A DNA stretch of 64,000 bases, taken from positions 806,001 to 870,000 of the forward strand of contig NZ_QHJE01000001.1 of the NCBI RefSeq assembly GCF_013626205.1, written 5' to 3'. The position numbers were made by a program, and so were the translations under genes. Source of the stretch: Hyphomicrobium methylovorum. GTDB lineage: Bacteria; Pseudomonadota; Alphaproteobacteria; Rhizobiales; Hyphomicrobiaceae. The notes beneath the pieces were generated by a model that ran no database searches, was not told the DNA's origin, and was given only the letters and a program-made list of their open reading frames with translations. Positions 7,968-17,801 of this stretch are shown piece by piece. Numbering within the stretch: position 1 is the first letter of the stretch; the number at the start of each line of letters is the position of its first letter.

Positions 7968-10900
7968 ATATCTCCGGCTTCTTCATCGATCGACCCATCT
8001 TTGCGATCGTCATCTCGATTGTGATTTTCTCGCTTGGCCTGATAGCCATTCCAATCTTGCCGGTCAGCGAATATCCCGAGGTGGTCCCTCCGAGCGTCGT
8101 CGTTCGAGCCACCTATCCTGGCGCAAACCCGAAGGAAACTGCAGAAACGGTTGCCGTGCCCTTGGAAGAGGCTATCAACGGCGTTGAAGGCATCATGTAC
8201 ATGAAGTCCGTCGCGGGGTCCGACGGAAGCCTGCAGATTGTTGTTACGTTTATGCCGGACGTTGATCCGGACACAGCTGCGGTGCGCGTGCAGAATAAGG
8301 TCGCTCAGGCGCTGAGCCGACTCCCCGAACAGGTTCGGCAGTTCGGCGTTACGACGCAGAAGCAGTCGCCCACCCCTCTGATGTACGTGAGCCTCTACTC
8401 TCCGGATAATACCTACGACACTCTCTATCTACGCAATTACCTCACGCTGAACGTCAAGGATGAGCTGTCTCGCATCGTCGGCATCGGTGACGTTGGTGTC
8501 TATGGCGCCGGTGATTACGCGATGCGTATCTGGCTCGACCCAAGCAAGGTCGCCGCGCGTGGCGTTACCGCCACCGACGTTCTGAATGCCGTGCGCGAAC
8601 AAAACGTGCAGGTTTCGGCGGGGCAACTGGGTGCCGAGCCGTCGCCGCTGTCCACTGAGTTCCTACTCTCAATCAATGTTCGCGGCAGGCTGAAGACCGA
8701 GCAGGAATTCGGCGCCATCGTCATCAAGACGGGTGCTGACGGGGAAGTCGTACGCATTTCCGACGTCGCACGCGTCGAGCTGGGTGCAGGCGACTACACG
8801 ATGCGCGTATTTCAAAACGACAAAAACGCGTCGACCGTGGGCATTTTCCTTTCGCCCGGGGCCAACGCGTTGGGCGTAGCAGACGCTGTGTATGCAAAGC
8901 TGGACGAACTCGCAAAGCAGTTCCCGCCGGGCGTGGTCTATCGTGCCGTGTGGGACCCAACCGTTTTCGTCCGTGAATCAATCCGCGCGGTGCAGCATAC
9001 CCTCGTTGAAGCGGTATTTCTCGTCGTTCTCGTCGTCATTCTATTTCTGCAGACGTGGCGCGCATCGATCATTCCGCTGATTGCCGTGCCTGTCTCGGTG
9101 GTCGGCACATTCGCCTGCCTCTATATACTCGGCTATTCGATCAACACGCTGACGCTATTCGGGCTGGTTCTGGCCATAGGCATCGTCGTCGACGACGCTA
9201 TTGTCGTTGTCGAAAACGTTGAACGCTACATCGAGCACGGCCTTTCGCCTCGTGAGGCGGCGCACAAGGCCATGCAAGAGGTATCCGGTCCGATCATAGC
9301 GATCGCCCTGGTGCTCTGCGCCGTATTTGTGCCGATGACGTTTCTCTCGGGCGTGACGGGACAATTCTACAAGCAGTTTGCGGTGACCATTGCCGTCTCT
9401 ACCGTGATATCGGCGATCAACTCTTTGACGCTGTCTCCGGCACTCGCGGCCAAGCTTCTTAAATCGAATACGGAACCGAAAGACCGCCTGTCGCGCGCAA
9501 TGGATTTTGCCTTTGGATGGTTTTTCCGATTGTTCAATCGTTTCTTCCAGCGTACCGCGCAGGGCTACCAGGACGTGGTGCGGCGGTCCTTCTCTCGGCG
9601 AGGCGCTGCGTTCGCTATCTATATTGCTCTGCTGGGAATGGCAGTCTTTCTGTTTCAGCTGGTGCCTGGTGGCTTCATACCCACCCAAGACAAGCTCTAT
9701 CTTTTTTCCGGATCGAAGCTACCTGAGGGCTCTTCTCTGGCTCGCACCGCCGAGGTCGCGCAGAAAATGAATGAGCTTGCGGGCAGCATCGACGGTGTGG
9801 AGTTTGTGCCTGCGTATGCCGGACTGAATGCCTTGCAGTCAGTGAATACGCCGAACATAACGACGTCGTACGTCATTTTGAAACCGTTCGATCAGCGCGA
9901 GCGTACAGCCACCGAGATCAACGCAGAGCTCAATGCGAAGTTTGCGGGCATCAAGGAGGGATTCTCTTATGCCTTGCTGCCACCTCCTATCCAGGGTCTG
10001 GGCAACGGGTCTGGCTATTCGCTTTACCTGAAGGACCGAGGCGGACTTGGATACGGTGCGCTTCAGCACGCGCTCAATGCATTCCAGGCCGAGATCGCGC
10101 AAACGCCTGGGATGACTTATCCCGTCAGCTCGTATCAATCGAACATCCCGCAGTTGGAACTTCGGGTCGATCGCCTCAAGGCCAAAGCGCAAGGCGTGGA
10201 GCTGACGGATCTGTTCGATACGCTGCAGGTCTATCTCGGATCTGCGTACGTCAACGACTTCAACCAGTTCGGGCGCGTATATAGGGTGATGGTTCAGGCG
10301 GACGCTCCATTCCGTCAGACGGCGCAGGATATTAAGGAGCTTCGTACGCGCAACGTGCGCGGCGAGATGGTGCCCATTGGGTCAATCGTCTCCGTCGAAC
10401 CGACCTACGGGCCGGATCCGGTCGTGCGATACAACGGCTATGCGGCTGCCGACGTCATCGGCGACGCGGATGCAAACGTTCTATCGTCGTCACAGGTCAT
10501 CGATACAATTACCGAGATCGCCAAGCGCGTGCTGCCGCGTGGGATCGAAATGGAATGGACCGATCTCAGCTATCAACAAGTCAGCCAAAGCAATGCCGCC
10601 ATCATCGTATTCCCTGTGGCGATCATGCTCGTGTTTCTGGTTCTCGCATCTCTGTACGAAAGCTGGACGTTGCCGCTGGCGGTTATCCTGATCATGCCGG
10701 TTTGTATTTGTTCGGCACTGACCGGCGTGTGGTTGGCCGGTGGCGATAACAACGTGTTCGTGCAGGTCGGCCTCGTCGTTCTGATGGGTCTTGCGTGTAA
10801 GAACGCTATTCTCATTGTCGAGTTTGCGCGCGAACTCGAGTTGCAGGGCAAAAGCACGATAGAGGCCGCGCTTGAAGCGTGCCTGCTTCGGTTGCGTCCG

Positions 10901-11152
10901 ATCATTATGACATCCGTCGCATTTATCGCCGGATCGCTGCCGCTGCTGCTCAGCCAAGGCGCTGGCAGCGAGGTGCGTCACGCGACTGGCATCACCGTGT
11001 TTGCGGGCATGCTCGGAGTGACATTGTTCGGATTGTTCCTGACGCCGCTGTTTTACGTCGTGTTGAGATCCCCACGGCGGAAGAAAGTCTATCGGCAAGA
11101 CACCGGAGATCTGCACCAGCTTTCCAAAGCGGCAAGCGAGCATGAGCGATGA
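7964..11152 (+). CDS. RND multidrug efflux transporter (MexF/AcrB, HAE1 type)
   Basis: At 1062 residues the length is typical of HAE1 pumps. It starts MNISGFFIDRPIFAIVISIV, then LPVSEYPEVVPPSVVV and YPGANPKETAETVAVPLEEA. The TM4 region GLVLAIGIVVDDAIVVVENV holds the proton-relay Asp pair, and a second membrane half starts near GGFIPTQDK. It exports drugs or small toxic molecules using the proton gradient. It is translationally coupled to the adaptor and lies downstream of an Rrf2 repressor, so expression is probably induced by whatever that regulator senses. Confidence 0.93.
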   Translation: MNISGFFIDRPIFAIVISIVIFSLGLIAIPILPVSEYPEVVPPSVVVRATYPGANPKETAETVAVPLEEAINGVEGIMYMKSVAGSDGSLQIVVTFMPDVDPDTAAVRVQNKVAQALSRLPEQVRQFGVTTQKQSPTPLMYVSLYSPDNTYDTLYLRNYLTLNVKDELSRIVGIGDVGVYGAGDYAMRIWLDPSKVAARGVTATDVLNAVREQNVQVSAGQLGAEPSPLSTEFLLSINVRGRLKTEQEFGAIVIKTGADGEVVRISDVARVELGAGDYTMRVFQNDKNASTVGIFLSPGANALGVADAVYAKLDELAKQFPPGVVYRAVWDPTVFVRESIRAVQHTLVEAVFLVVLVVILFLQTWRASIIPLIAVPVSVVGTFACLYILGYSINTLTLFGLVLAIGIVVDDAIVVVENVERYIEHGLSPREAAHKAMQEVSGPIIAIALVLCAVFVPMTFLSGVTGQFYKQFAVTIAVSTVISAINSLTLSPALAAKLLKSNTEPKDRLSRAMDFAFGWFFRLFNRFFQRTAQGYQDVVRRSFSRRGAAFAIYIALLGMAVFLFQLVPGGFIPTQDKLYLFSGSKLPEGSSLARTAEVAQKMNELAGSIDGVEFVPAYAGLNALQSVNTPNITTSYVILKPFDQRERTATEINAELNAKFAGIKEGFSYALLPPPIQGLGNGSGYSLYLKDRGGLGYGALQHALNAFQAEIAQTPGMTYPVSSYQSNIPQLELRVDRLKAKAQGVELTDLFDTLQVYLGSAYVNDFNQFGRVYRVMVQADAPFRQTAQDIKELRTRNVRGEMVPIGSIVSVEPTYGPDPVVRYNGYAAADVIGDADANVLSSSQVIDTITEIAKRVLPRGIEMEWTDLSYQQVSQSNAAIIVFPVAIMLVFLVLASLYESWTLPLAVILIMPVCICSALTGVWLAGGDNNVFVQVGLVVLMGLACKNAILIVEFARELELQGKSTIEAALEACLLRLRPIIMTSVAFIAGSLPLLLSQGAGSEVRHATGITVFAGMLGVTLFGLFLTPLFYVVLRSPRRKKVYRQDTGDLHQLSKAASEHER

Positions 11153-11173
11153 GAGGGGCGTATAGACGTTCGT

Positions 11174-11196
11174 CGGCGGCGCTACCATGGCCGCCG
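11174..11196. terminator. GC hairpin between convergent genes
   Basis: CGGCGGC (11174-11180) pairs with GCCGCCG (11190-11196) in the 50-bp gap between the RND pump and the acyl-CoA dehydrogenase. It has no clear T-tract on either side, so it may only be a weak bidirectional terminator. Confidence 0.35.
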
Positions 11197-11202
11197 TCGA
11201 GG

Positions 11203-12408
11203 CTACTTTCCGAGTAAGCGGTCGCTGATGATGCGGCGCTGGATTTCGCTGGTGCCCTCGAAGATCGTGGTGAGGCGTGCGTCGCGCCAGTAGCGCTCCA
11301 CGCGGCGTTCGGTTGTGTATCCATTGCCGCCATGAAGTTGCATGGCTTGGTTGGTGACGCGCACGGCCATCTCCGTGGCCAAAAGCTTCACCTGCGCGCT
11401 TTCTGTTTCTGCGGGCTCGCCCGCGTCGAGCAGATGCGCGACCTGATGCCAATAGGCTCGCGCTTGCGCCACATCCGCCGCCATGTCGGCGAGCGCGAAA
11501 CGAAGGGCTTGGAATTCCGCAAGCGCTTGTCCGAATTGCTCGCGCTCTTGCAGATAGGCCCATGTGTCTTCCAAAGCACCCTGCGCGACGCCGACTGCTC
11601 GCGCTGCCGTGTGTACGCGCGCGATGTTGAGGCCGCGCTGCACCGACGCAAATCCGCCCGCGTCCGCATCGGCGCCTTGGTCTCCATAGAGGCCTGTGAG
11701 GCGGTCGGCTTCCGGAACGCGAACGGCGTCGAGTTCGAGTTGGTACGTCATGAAGCCGTGATATCCGACCTTGTCGATCACGTGTCCGGTCATGCCCGCA
11801 GGAAACGTGCCCGGCTTTTTGACAACGAGAAATGGCTCTAAGCCCGCCGACCGCGGTTCTCCTTCTTTCGGATCTCGCGTGCGCGCCAGCACCTCAATGA
11901 AATCCGCGTGGAGCGCGAAGCCAGCCCACCGCTTTGTGCCGGTAAGAAGCCAGGTATCGCCGTCGCGGACAGCCCTCGTCTCAACTCCGGCAAGGTCCGA
12001 TCCCGCCTCCGGCTCACTTAATGCGATTGAACCGATCCATTGACCGCGCGCAGATTTTTGCAGCAAGGCAGCGCGGCGATCCGGATCAAGCGTCTGCGTG
12101 CCTAATCCTTGTCCGCGCGCAAGAATGCTGCCGACGGACAACCACGCGCGCGCGAGTTCTTCCGAGACGAGGCAATATTCGAATATGCCGAGGCCAAGGC
12201 CGCCGCTGTCTTCCGGGATCGTTATTCCGAACCAGCCCTTCTGTCCGATGGCATCTATCAATGAGCGGGGCATCTCGCCCTTTTTGGGATCAAGCTCATC
12301 GGCGATAGGCAGAACCGTCTCACGCGCGAATGCACGGGCGTCAGCTTGCAAAGCGACACGCTTTTCCGTGCGCCAAGGTGACAAGAGCTCGGGTGGGCTC
12401 GCCTGCAT
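11203..12408 (-). CDS. Acyl-CoA dehydrogenase
   Basis: The product is about 401 residues and has the whole acyl-CoA dehydrogenase fold: N-terminal helical domain (DARAFARETVLPIADELD, GITIPEDSGGLGLG), FAD-binding middle domain (IALSEPEAGSDLAG, WLLTGTKRWAGFA) and C-terminal domain (LHGGNGYTTERRVERYWRDA, then TTIFEGTSEIQ with the catalytic Glu). It oxidises an acyl-CoA to the enoyl-CoA and passes electrons to ETF. I chose the ATG at 12408 because GCGAGG lies 6 bp upstream; the ATG at 12411 is nearly as good. No other fatty-acid genes are adjacent, so the chain length is unknown. Confidence 0.9.
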   Translation of the reverse strand: MQASPPELLSPWRTEKRVALQADARAFARETVLPIADELDPKKGEMPRSLIDAIGQKGWFGITIPEDSGGLGLGIFEYCLVSEELARAWLSVGSILARGQGLGTQTLDPDRRAALLQKSARGQWIGSIALSEPEAGSDLAGVETRAVRDGDTWLLTGTKRWAGFALHADFIEVLARTRDPKEGEPRSAGLEPFLVVKKPGTFPAGMTGHVIDKVGYHGFMTYQLELDAVRVPEADRLTGLYGDQGADADAGGFASVQRGLNIARVHTAARAVGVAQGALEDTWAYLQEREQFGQALAEFQALRFALADMAADVAQARAYWHQVAHLLDAGEPAETESAQVKLLATEMAVRVTNQAMQLHGGNGYTTERRVERYWRDARLTTIFEGTSEIQRRIISDRLLGK

Positions 12409-12506
12409 CATGTGCCTCGCTTGTATGACGGAGTTTTGCGGCGATCGCCGCAACCGCCAAACGCGGAGCACGCGCGTTCGGTTTCATCGTGCTGGTACGA
12501 AATTGA

Positions 12507-15500
12507 CTAGCCGCTGACTGGCTCTGGCGCCTTCACACCTTTTTCAGCCCACTCGAACCAAGCGACATACAGAGTTGGCAGAAGAACGAGCGTCAGAATA
12601 GTCGCGACCAAAAGACCGCCCATTATTGCAAAGGCCATTGGCCCCCAGAAGACGGTTGGAGCTATGGGAATCATGCCGAGAACGGTCGAGACGGCCGTCA
12701 GCATGATTGGCCGGAAGCGCGTTGTACTCGCGTCGATTGCCGCTTGGCGCACGTTCTTTCCTTGTGCTCGTTCGCTCTCGATCTGCCCGATCAAGATGAC
12801 CGCATTCTTGGTAATCATGCCGAGCAGCGCCAGAATGCCGAGAATAGCAACGAAACCCAGCGGACGTCCGGACACAAGGAGGGCCACCACGACGCCTATC
12901 AGGCCAAGCGGTGCGATGCTCAAGACGATCGCCAGTCTTTGGAAGCTCTGCAGCTCAACCATCAGTACCGTCAGCATGATCAGAAGCATGAGCGGAACGA
13001 CGGCTACGACCGAGGCTTGCGACTTCTGACTTTCTTCGACAGTTCCGCCCGTTGCAATTCGGTACGGCGGCGTCAACTTGCTTTGTAAGCTCGCGACGTT
13101 TTCAGCAAGCGCTTTGACGACGGATTCCGGGAGAGCGCCAGATTTGACACCAGCTTGCACAGTGAGCGTCGGAACGCGATCCCTCCTCCAAATTCCCGGG
13201 AAATCCTGAGTGTATTCAAATGTTGCGAACTGGCTGAGTGGAACGGTCCTGCCGTTTGCGACCGGCACCTGAATGTTGCGCAGGGTTGCCAACGATACGC
13301 GCTGTTCGTCGACCGCACGCGCAACCACATCGACGAGATAGATGTCGTCGCGAACTTGGGTAATCGGCGTTCCGGAAACGACTGTATGCAGAAGCTGAGC
13401 GATAGCGTCGGAACTCAACCCGAGTTGCCGCGCTTCGTCCTGATCAATTGCAATGCGAACCTCTCGAGTTGGCTCCATCCAATCGAAATTGACATTCACC
13501 GCATCGGGGCTTTGGGAAATGACCGCGGCAAGCTGGAACGCGATATCCCTCACCTTCGCAACATCGGGGCCGCTTACGCGATATTGGATCGGCCAGCCAA
13601 CCGGCGGCCCAAGCTCAAGTGGATAGATGCGGCCGACAACAGACGGCAATTCTTCCGCAAGTGTTTTTTCAAGCTTGGCGTGAAGTCGATCTCGCGCTTC
13701 AACGTTCTTTGCGACGATGACTGTTTGCGCGAAGAAGTCATTCGGAAGCTGAACGTCGAGCGGTAGATAGAAACGAATAGCGCCACGTCCGGCATATGCG
13801 CTCCATCGTTCGACATCGGGATCGTTCTTCAATAATTGATCGACGTGCGCAACCACCCTGCTGGTTGCATCGATCGATGCATTCTGCGGCAGGCGTAGAT
13901 CGACGAGAAGCTCTGGCCGGTCCGACGCTGGGAAAAATTGATTTGGAATGAGTGGCATCGCCAGAACGGCTCCCGCAAACAGCGTAAGAGTTGCGGCGAT
14001 CGTGAGCCATTTCCTCTGCACCGCTCCATCGAGCAGCTTCCGAAACGTGCTCATAATGCGGCCCGGTTCCGCGCCTTTTTCTGTCTTCGGTGGCTTCAGA
14101 ATAAAGATGCCCAAGAGAGGCGCAAAGACAACCGCGACAAACCACGAAACGATCAATGCAATACTGACGACCGCGAAGAGAGAGAATGTGTATTCGCCGG
14201 CAGAGCTTGCAGCGAACCCGACCGGCACAAATCCGGCCATCGTTACGAGCGTGCCCGCCAGCATTGCAACAGCATAGGTTTTGAAAGCGAACGACGCGGC
14301 GACTTGAGGTGCATCGCCCGCCGCCAGGCGCGTCAACGTTGCGTCCGTTGTCGTCATGGCATCGTCGACAAGCAAGGCAAGCGCGATGATGAGCGCGCCT
14401 AGGGAGATGCGTTGCATATCGATGTTTGCCAGATCCATGATCGCAAACACGATGGCAAGTGTTAGAGGAATAGATAGCGCGATAATCAGACCCGGCCGGA
14501 CTCCCAGGCTGATGAAGCTGACAACCAGAATGATCGCTATCGCCTGCCAAAGTGAGGTCATGAACTCCGAGATCGCCGTCTCGACCGTGACCGCCTGATC
14601 GGCAACGAGATGCGGTTCAATTCCGATCGGAAGTTCCGCCTTCGCCTCCGCGATGGCGCGCGTGACGTTCTTCCCTAACGCCAGAATATCTCCGCCTTCC
14701 TTCATCGCAATCGCGAGACCTATCGCGGGCGCACCATTCACACGGAACGTCGGTTGCGGCGGATCGGAGAAGCCACGCCTTACCGTCGCGATATCGCTTA
14801 GGCGGACCATGCGACCGCTGACCGAGAAATTGACGTTGGCGATGTCGTTCTCGGTTTCGAACGTTCCTGTTGTGCGAAGTGATAGTGTCTCGTCTCCCGT
14901 TTGAATCGTGCCGCCGGGCCGAACGATATTCTGTGTCTGCAATGCGTTGATAAGTGCAACGCGATCAAGGCCTAACGCAGCAAGCTCTTTGATCGAAAAT
15001 TCGATGAAGATCTTCTCGTCCTGAGCGCCGAGGATTTCGATCTTGGAAACGTCCGGAACATGCAGCAATTTCGAGCGGATTTCTTCGACGTAGTCGCGCA
15101 ACTCGCGGAAAGAGAATCCGTCTGACGTGAAACCGTAGATGATGCCGAACGTATCGCCGAATTGATCATTGAAGCCGGGGCCGATAACCCCTGCAGGCAG
15201 GGTGCCACGGATATCGCGGATACTGTTGCGCACGTGCTGCCATATCGTTGGAACCTGCTGCGCAGTTGTGCTTCCTTTGAGATTGACGAAGATCGTTGTT
15301 ACCCCGGCACGCGTGAAGCTTCGCAGAAAATCTAGCTCCGGCGTTTCCTGAAGCTTCCGCTCCAGCCGTTCCGTTACCTGCTTTTGTGTTTCTTCGATCG
15401 TTGCACCGGGCCACGCCGCGTGGACCAGCATCGTCTTGATCACGAACGTCGGGTCTTCGGCTCTTCCGAGCCTGTTGTAGGAAAATACGCCAGCAGCAAC

Positions 15501-15569
15501 CGCTACAAGCATGAGATAGATGACGAGCGACCGGTGATTGAGCGCCCAGGTTGAGAGATTCAGCCGCAT
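12507..15569 (-). CDS. RND efflux transporter permease (second pump)
   Basis: The 1020-residue protein begins MRLNLSTWALNHRSLVIYLM and carries RND landmarks: HAAWPGATIEETQKQVTERL, a TM4 segment GALIIALALLVDDAMTT with the paired Asp, a second periplasmic half, and a C-terminal TM block (GILALLGMITKNAVILIGQI). It is divergent from MexF-type pumps, resembling the smaller HAE1 subgroup with lipoprotein adaptors. It is encoded immediately after its adaptor; the adaptor stop and this start overlap at 15569. It probably exports toxic small molecules, but the substrate is unknown. Confidence 0.9.
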   Translation of the reverse strand: MRLNLSTWALNHRSLVIYLMLVAVAAGVFSYNRLGRAEDPTFVIKTMLVHAAWPGATIEETQKQVTERLERKLQETPELDFLRSFTRAGVTTIFVNLKGSTTAQQVPTIWQHVRNSIRDIRGTLPAGVIGPGFNDQFGDTFGIIYGFTSDGFSFRELRDYVEEIRSKLLHVPDVSKIEILGAQDEKIFIEFSIKELAALGLDRVALINALQTQNIVRPGGTIQTGDETLSLRTTGTFETENDIANVNFSVSGRMVRLSDIATVRRGFSDPPQPTFRVNGAPAIGLAIAMKEGGDILALGKNVTRAIAEAKAELPIGIEPHLVADQAVTVETAISEFMTSLWQAIAIILVVSFISLGVRPGLIIALSIPLTLAIVFAIMDLANIDMQRISLGALIIALALLVDDAMTTTDATLTRLAAGDAPQVAASFAFKTYAVAMLAGTLVTMAGFVPVGFAASSAGEYTFSLFAVVSIALIVSWFVAVVFAPLLGIFILKPPKTEKGAEPGRIMSTFRKLLDGAVQRKWLTIAATLTLFAGAVLAMPLIPNQFFPASDRPELLVDLRLPQNASIDATSRVVAHVDQLLKNDPDVERWSAYAGRGAIRFYLPLDVQLPNDFFAQTVIVAKNVEARDRLHAKLEKTLAEELPSVVGRIYPLELGPPVGWPIQYRVSGPDVAKVRDIAFQLAAVISQSPDAVNVNFDWMEPTREVRIAIDQDEARQLGLSSDAIAQLLHTVVSGTPITQVRDDIYLVDVVARAVDEQRVSLATLRNIQVPVANGRTVPLSQFATFEYTQDFPGIWRRDRVPTLTVQAGVKSGALPESVVKALAENVASLQSKLTPPYRIATGGTVEESQKSQASVVAVVPLMLLIMLTVLMVELQSFQRLAIVLSIAPLGLIGVVVALLVSGRPLGFVAILGILALLGMITKNAVILIGQIESERAQGKNVRQAAIDASTTRFRPIMLTAVSTVLGMIPIAPTVFWGPMAFAIMGGLLVATILTLVLLPTLYVAWFEWAEKGVKAPEPVSG

Positions 15570-16654
15570 CAGTTTCCAGATCCTAGAATGCGAATTCTCT
15601 GGCCTGGATGGAGCGCCTGGACTCCAGCCGTCACGATGACGTCGCCGACTTCGAGTCCGTGAGAGATGCGCACAGTTGCCGGATTGAATTGCGCCACATC
15701 GACGTTGTGTAGGAGCACTGTCTGCTTCTCGGTATCGACCAGCCAGACAGCGGGCCGATTGTTATCGTTCGTCAGCGCCGTCGCCGGGACTTCGATATGC
15801 CCCTCGTCGGTCGTGTCTACGCTGCCTGTTACAGCAGCCCCCAGCCGCATTTCCGTCTTCGGATTCTCAAGCCCGACTTTTACTTCAAATGTTCTCGTTA
15901 CCGGGTCTGCTTGAGCCGCGACCTGCCGGACCCTGCCTATCGCCGAAACGTTTGCGTCATTTGCCAAGCGAATAACGATCTTTGAATCGGCTGGCACCGC
16001 TCGAAGTACTTGCGCCGGAACGTCGAACACGGCGTCGCGTCCGTCCTGGCGCGCCAATCGAACGATCATTTGCCCAGCTTGAACAACCTCGCCGGATTCT
16101 CCGCCCGTTTCCGTGACGATCCCGGGTGCGTCGGCGTGGAGCTCCGTGAAGCTCACCAGGTCTTTCGCCTTCTGCAAGCGCGCTTCCGCAGAATCGACTT
16201 GGGCCTCTGCTGTTTTGAATTCCCGCTCGGCTTGATCGTGTATGGCCCGCGTCGTCCAGCCTTGGCTCAACAGTGTTTTCTGGCGATCGAACGCGTTTCG
16301 TGCTTCCGTAAGCCTCGCGTTCGCCGCGGTGAGATTTGCCTGCTCCGAGCGCAGTGCGTTCATCTCATTCTGCGGATCAAGCCGCGCGAGCAACTGTCCA
16401 CCTTCGACGCGCTCACCGACACTGGCTTTCTGCTCGATCATGCGCCCGCCGATGCGAAAGCCGAGCGCGGCCTCGTCCGCTGACTCGATGCGGCCGGTAA
16501 ATGTCAAAGGCGTCGACGCCTTGCTCGGCTCAACCGTGACGGTTCGAACCGGACGCGCAATCGCGTGATCCTCGGCGGCTTTTTCCTTACATCCGGAAAT
16601 CAAAAGCGCGCCTATCGATAAGAGCGCCGAAAATGCAATCTTCCTGCCGCGCAT
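15569..16654 (-). CDS. RND efflux adaptor lipoprotein
   Basis: The 361-residue product has a lipobox signal (ALLSIGALLISGC, lipid-modified Cys at about residue 22). A membrane-fusion body follows: TGRIESADEAALGFRIGGRM, an alpha-hairpin at 90-165, a second lipoyl half (ADAPGIVTETGGESGEVVQAGQ) and a beta-barrel. It forms a pump with the permease whose start overlaps its stop by one base. The upstream side is a long intergenic region shared with the divergent antiporter operon. No dedicated outer-membrane channel is present. Confidence 0.88.
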   Translation of the reverse strand: MRGRKIAFSALLSIGALLISGCKEKAAEDHAIARPVRTVTVEPSKASTPLTFTGRIESADEAALGFRIGGRMIEQKASVGERVEGGQLLARLDPQNEMNALRSEQANLTAANARLTEARNAFDRQKTLLSQGWTTRAIHDQAEREFKTAEAQVDSAEARLQKAKDLVSFTELHADAPGIVTETGGESGEVVQAGQMIVRLARQDGRDAVFDVPAQVLRAVPADSKIVIRLANDANVSAIGRVRQVAAQADPVTRTFEVKVGLENPKTEMRLGAAVTGSVDTTDEGHIEVPATALTNDNNRPAVWLVDTEKQTVLLHNVDVAQFNPATVRISHGLEVGDVIVTAGVQALHPGQRIRILGSGN

Positions 16655-17064
16655 TCTTGAACTCCGTAGCCGTCGTCAGAGTCATATTCGACCGTGAAAG
16701 CGACGCCCGCTATAACCTCGTAGCAATCGATGACTTACGACGAACTTCATCAAACGCGACTGGAACGCTCATCGTTTGGTTATCATTTGGTAGTTCACCA
16801 TACTGATCACCTGCCGGAGCACAGAGCGGCGGCGCGCCACCACCGATCTCCAATTTTAAGTGATATCGATAATAGCAGGCGAATGACGCTGGTGCGGGTG
16901 GACACCCAGACCAAGTTCATAAAAATTTAGAATAGAAGTCGGAACGACCGAAACGCCAAATTAATTCGTGTACACACCGTTGTCCATTGGGCGTTTTAGA
17001 TTTAATCTAGCGCGTAATACCGCCGACAAGTACGCGATCGGCGGCTGAGTAACGGTAGGGGCCC
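16655..17064. other. Divergent promoter region between RND pump and Mrp operon
   Basis: About 410 bases without a supported gene; short frames such as 16730-16930 lack ribosome binding sites and domains. The right half is AT-rich (16910-17010) and contains a perfect 13-bp palindrome, TAGATTTAATCTA (16997-17009), 55 bp upstream of mrpE, a candidate operator. Both flanking operons must start here. Confidence 0.5.
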
Positions 17065-17547
17065 ATGCCAAAGGGTTTTTGGGGACTGTGGTTCTTATTG
17101 TTCTTTATCTGGCTCGCGATCAATTCATCGCTAGCCATTGAAACTATTTCGGCGGGTGCGTTCATTTCATTGGCGCTCTCAATTTTCTTCGTGCGAAGCA
17201 CCAGTGTTTGGCGGGGTTTCAATTTCAATTCCGCGCAGGTCCTACACTTCATTAGATATACAGGCGTTTTCATCGTCGAGCTGGTGCGTGCAAACATTGA
17301 TTTGATGCGCCATATCTATTCGCCCGCCCTCGACATCCGTCCAGGCACCGTCAAGCTCAAAACGAATTTGAAATCGCCCATCGGGCGCTTAGCAATCGCA
17401 AACTCTATCGCGCTGACGCCGGGATCGCTGGTTTTGGGGATGGATGACGACTGCCTTCTCGTTCACTGCCTGAATGCCGACGCCGAGACGGCGTCGCAAA
17501 CAATCCTGGAACCTTTCGAGAAGCATTTGGAGCAGGTCTTTGGCTGA
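17065..17547 (+). CDS. mrpE: Mrp antiporter subunit E
   Basis: The 160-residue protein has two or three N-terminal membrane helices (GLWFLLFFIWLAINSSLAIE) and the MnhE/MrpE core: VFIVELVRANIDLMRHIYSP, then NSIALTPGSLVLGMDDDCLLVHCL. MrpE is a small inner-membrane subunit of multisubunit Na+/H+ (or K+/H+) antiporters. It is the first gene of a compact operon running to 22591; its last codons overlap mrpF. A GGTAGGGG ribosome binding site precedes the ATG. Confidence 0.9.
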   Translation: MPKGFWGLWFLLFFIWLAINSSLAIETISAGAFISLALSIFFVRSTSVWRGFNFNSAQVLHFIRYTGVFIVELVRANIDLMRHIYSPALDIRPGTVKLKTNLKSPIGRLAIANSIALTPGSLVLGMDDDCLLVHCLNADAETASQTILEPFEKHLEQVFG

Positions 17548-17800
17548 TCGTATTCTGCTTGTCGCTGCAGTGCTGATCTTTTTCAGCGTGGTTTTCGGCG
17601 TTGTTCGACTGGCGCGCGGACCGACCGTCATCGATCGCATCGCGGCGCTCGACATGCTTACAATCGTCTCGACGTCTTTGATCGTCCTTTACGCGCACGT
17701 ATCGGGCCGCTTCGTTTATCTCGATGTGGCTCTCATCTACGGCGGATTGAGTTTCCTTGGCGTGCTGGCGGTTGCTCGTTATCTTGAGCGGGGGCTTTAA
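17540..17800 (+). CDS. mrpF: Mrp antiporter subunit F
   Basis: The 86-residue product, read from a TTG at 17540, overlaps the mrpE stop by 8 bp and has GAGCAGG just upstream. It begins (M)ADRILLVAAVLIFFSVVFGV, then RLARGPTVIDRIAALDMLT, the MnhF signature, with three predicted helices. A longer upstream frame exists but its translation there is Arg-rich and out of keeping with the family, so the TTG is preferred. It acts in the antiporter complex. Confidence 0.85.
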   Translation: MADRILLVAAVLIFFSVVFGVVRLARGPTVIDRIAALDMLTIVSTSLIVLYAHVSGRFVYLDVALIYGGLSFLGVLAVARYLERGL

Positions 17801-17801
17801 G

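Noticed and set aside
10490-11563. 357-codon open frame on the minus strand
   Set aside because: It spans the end of the RND pump gene and the start of the acyl-CoA dehydrogenase region in the wrong frame; the translation is Arg/His/Gln-rich and without motifs.
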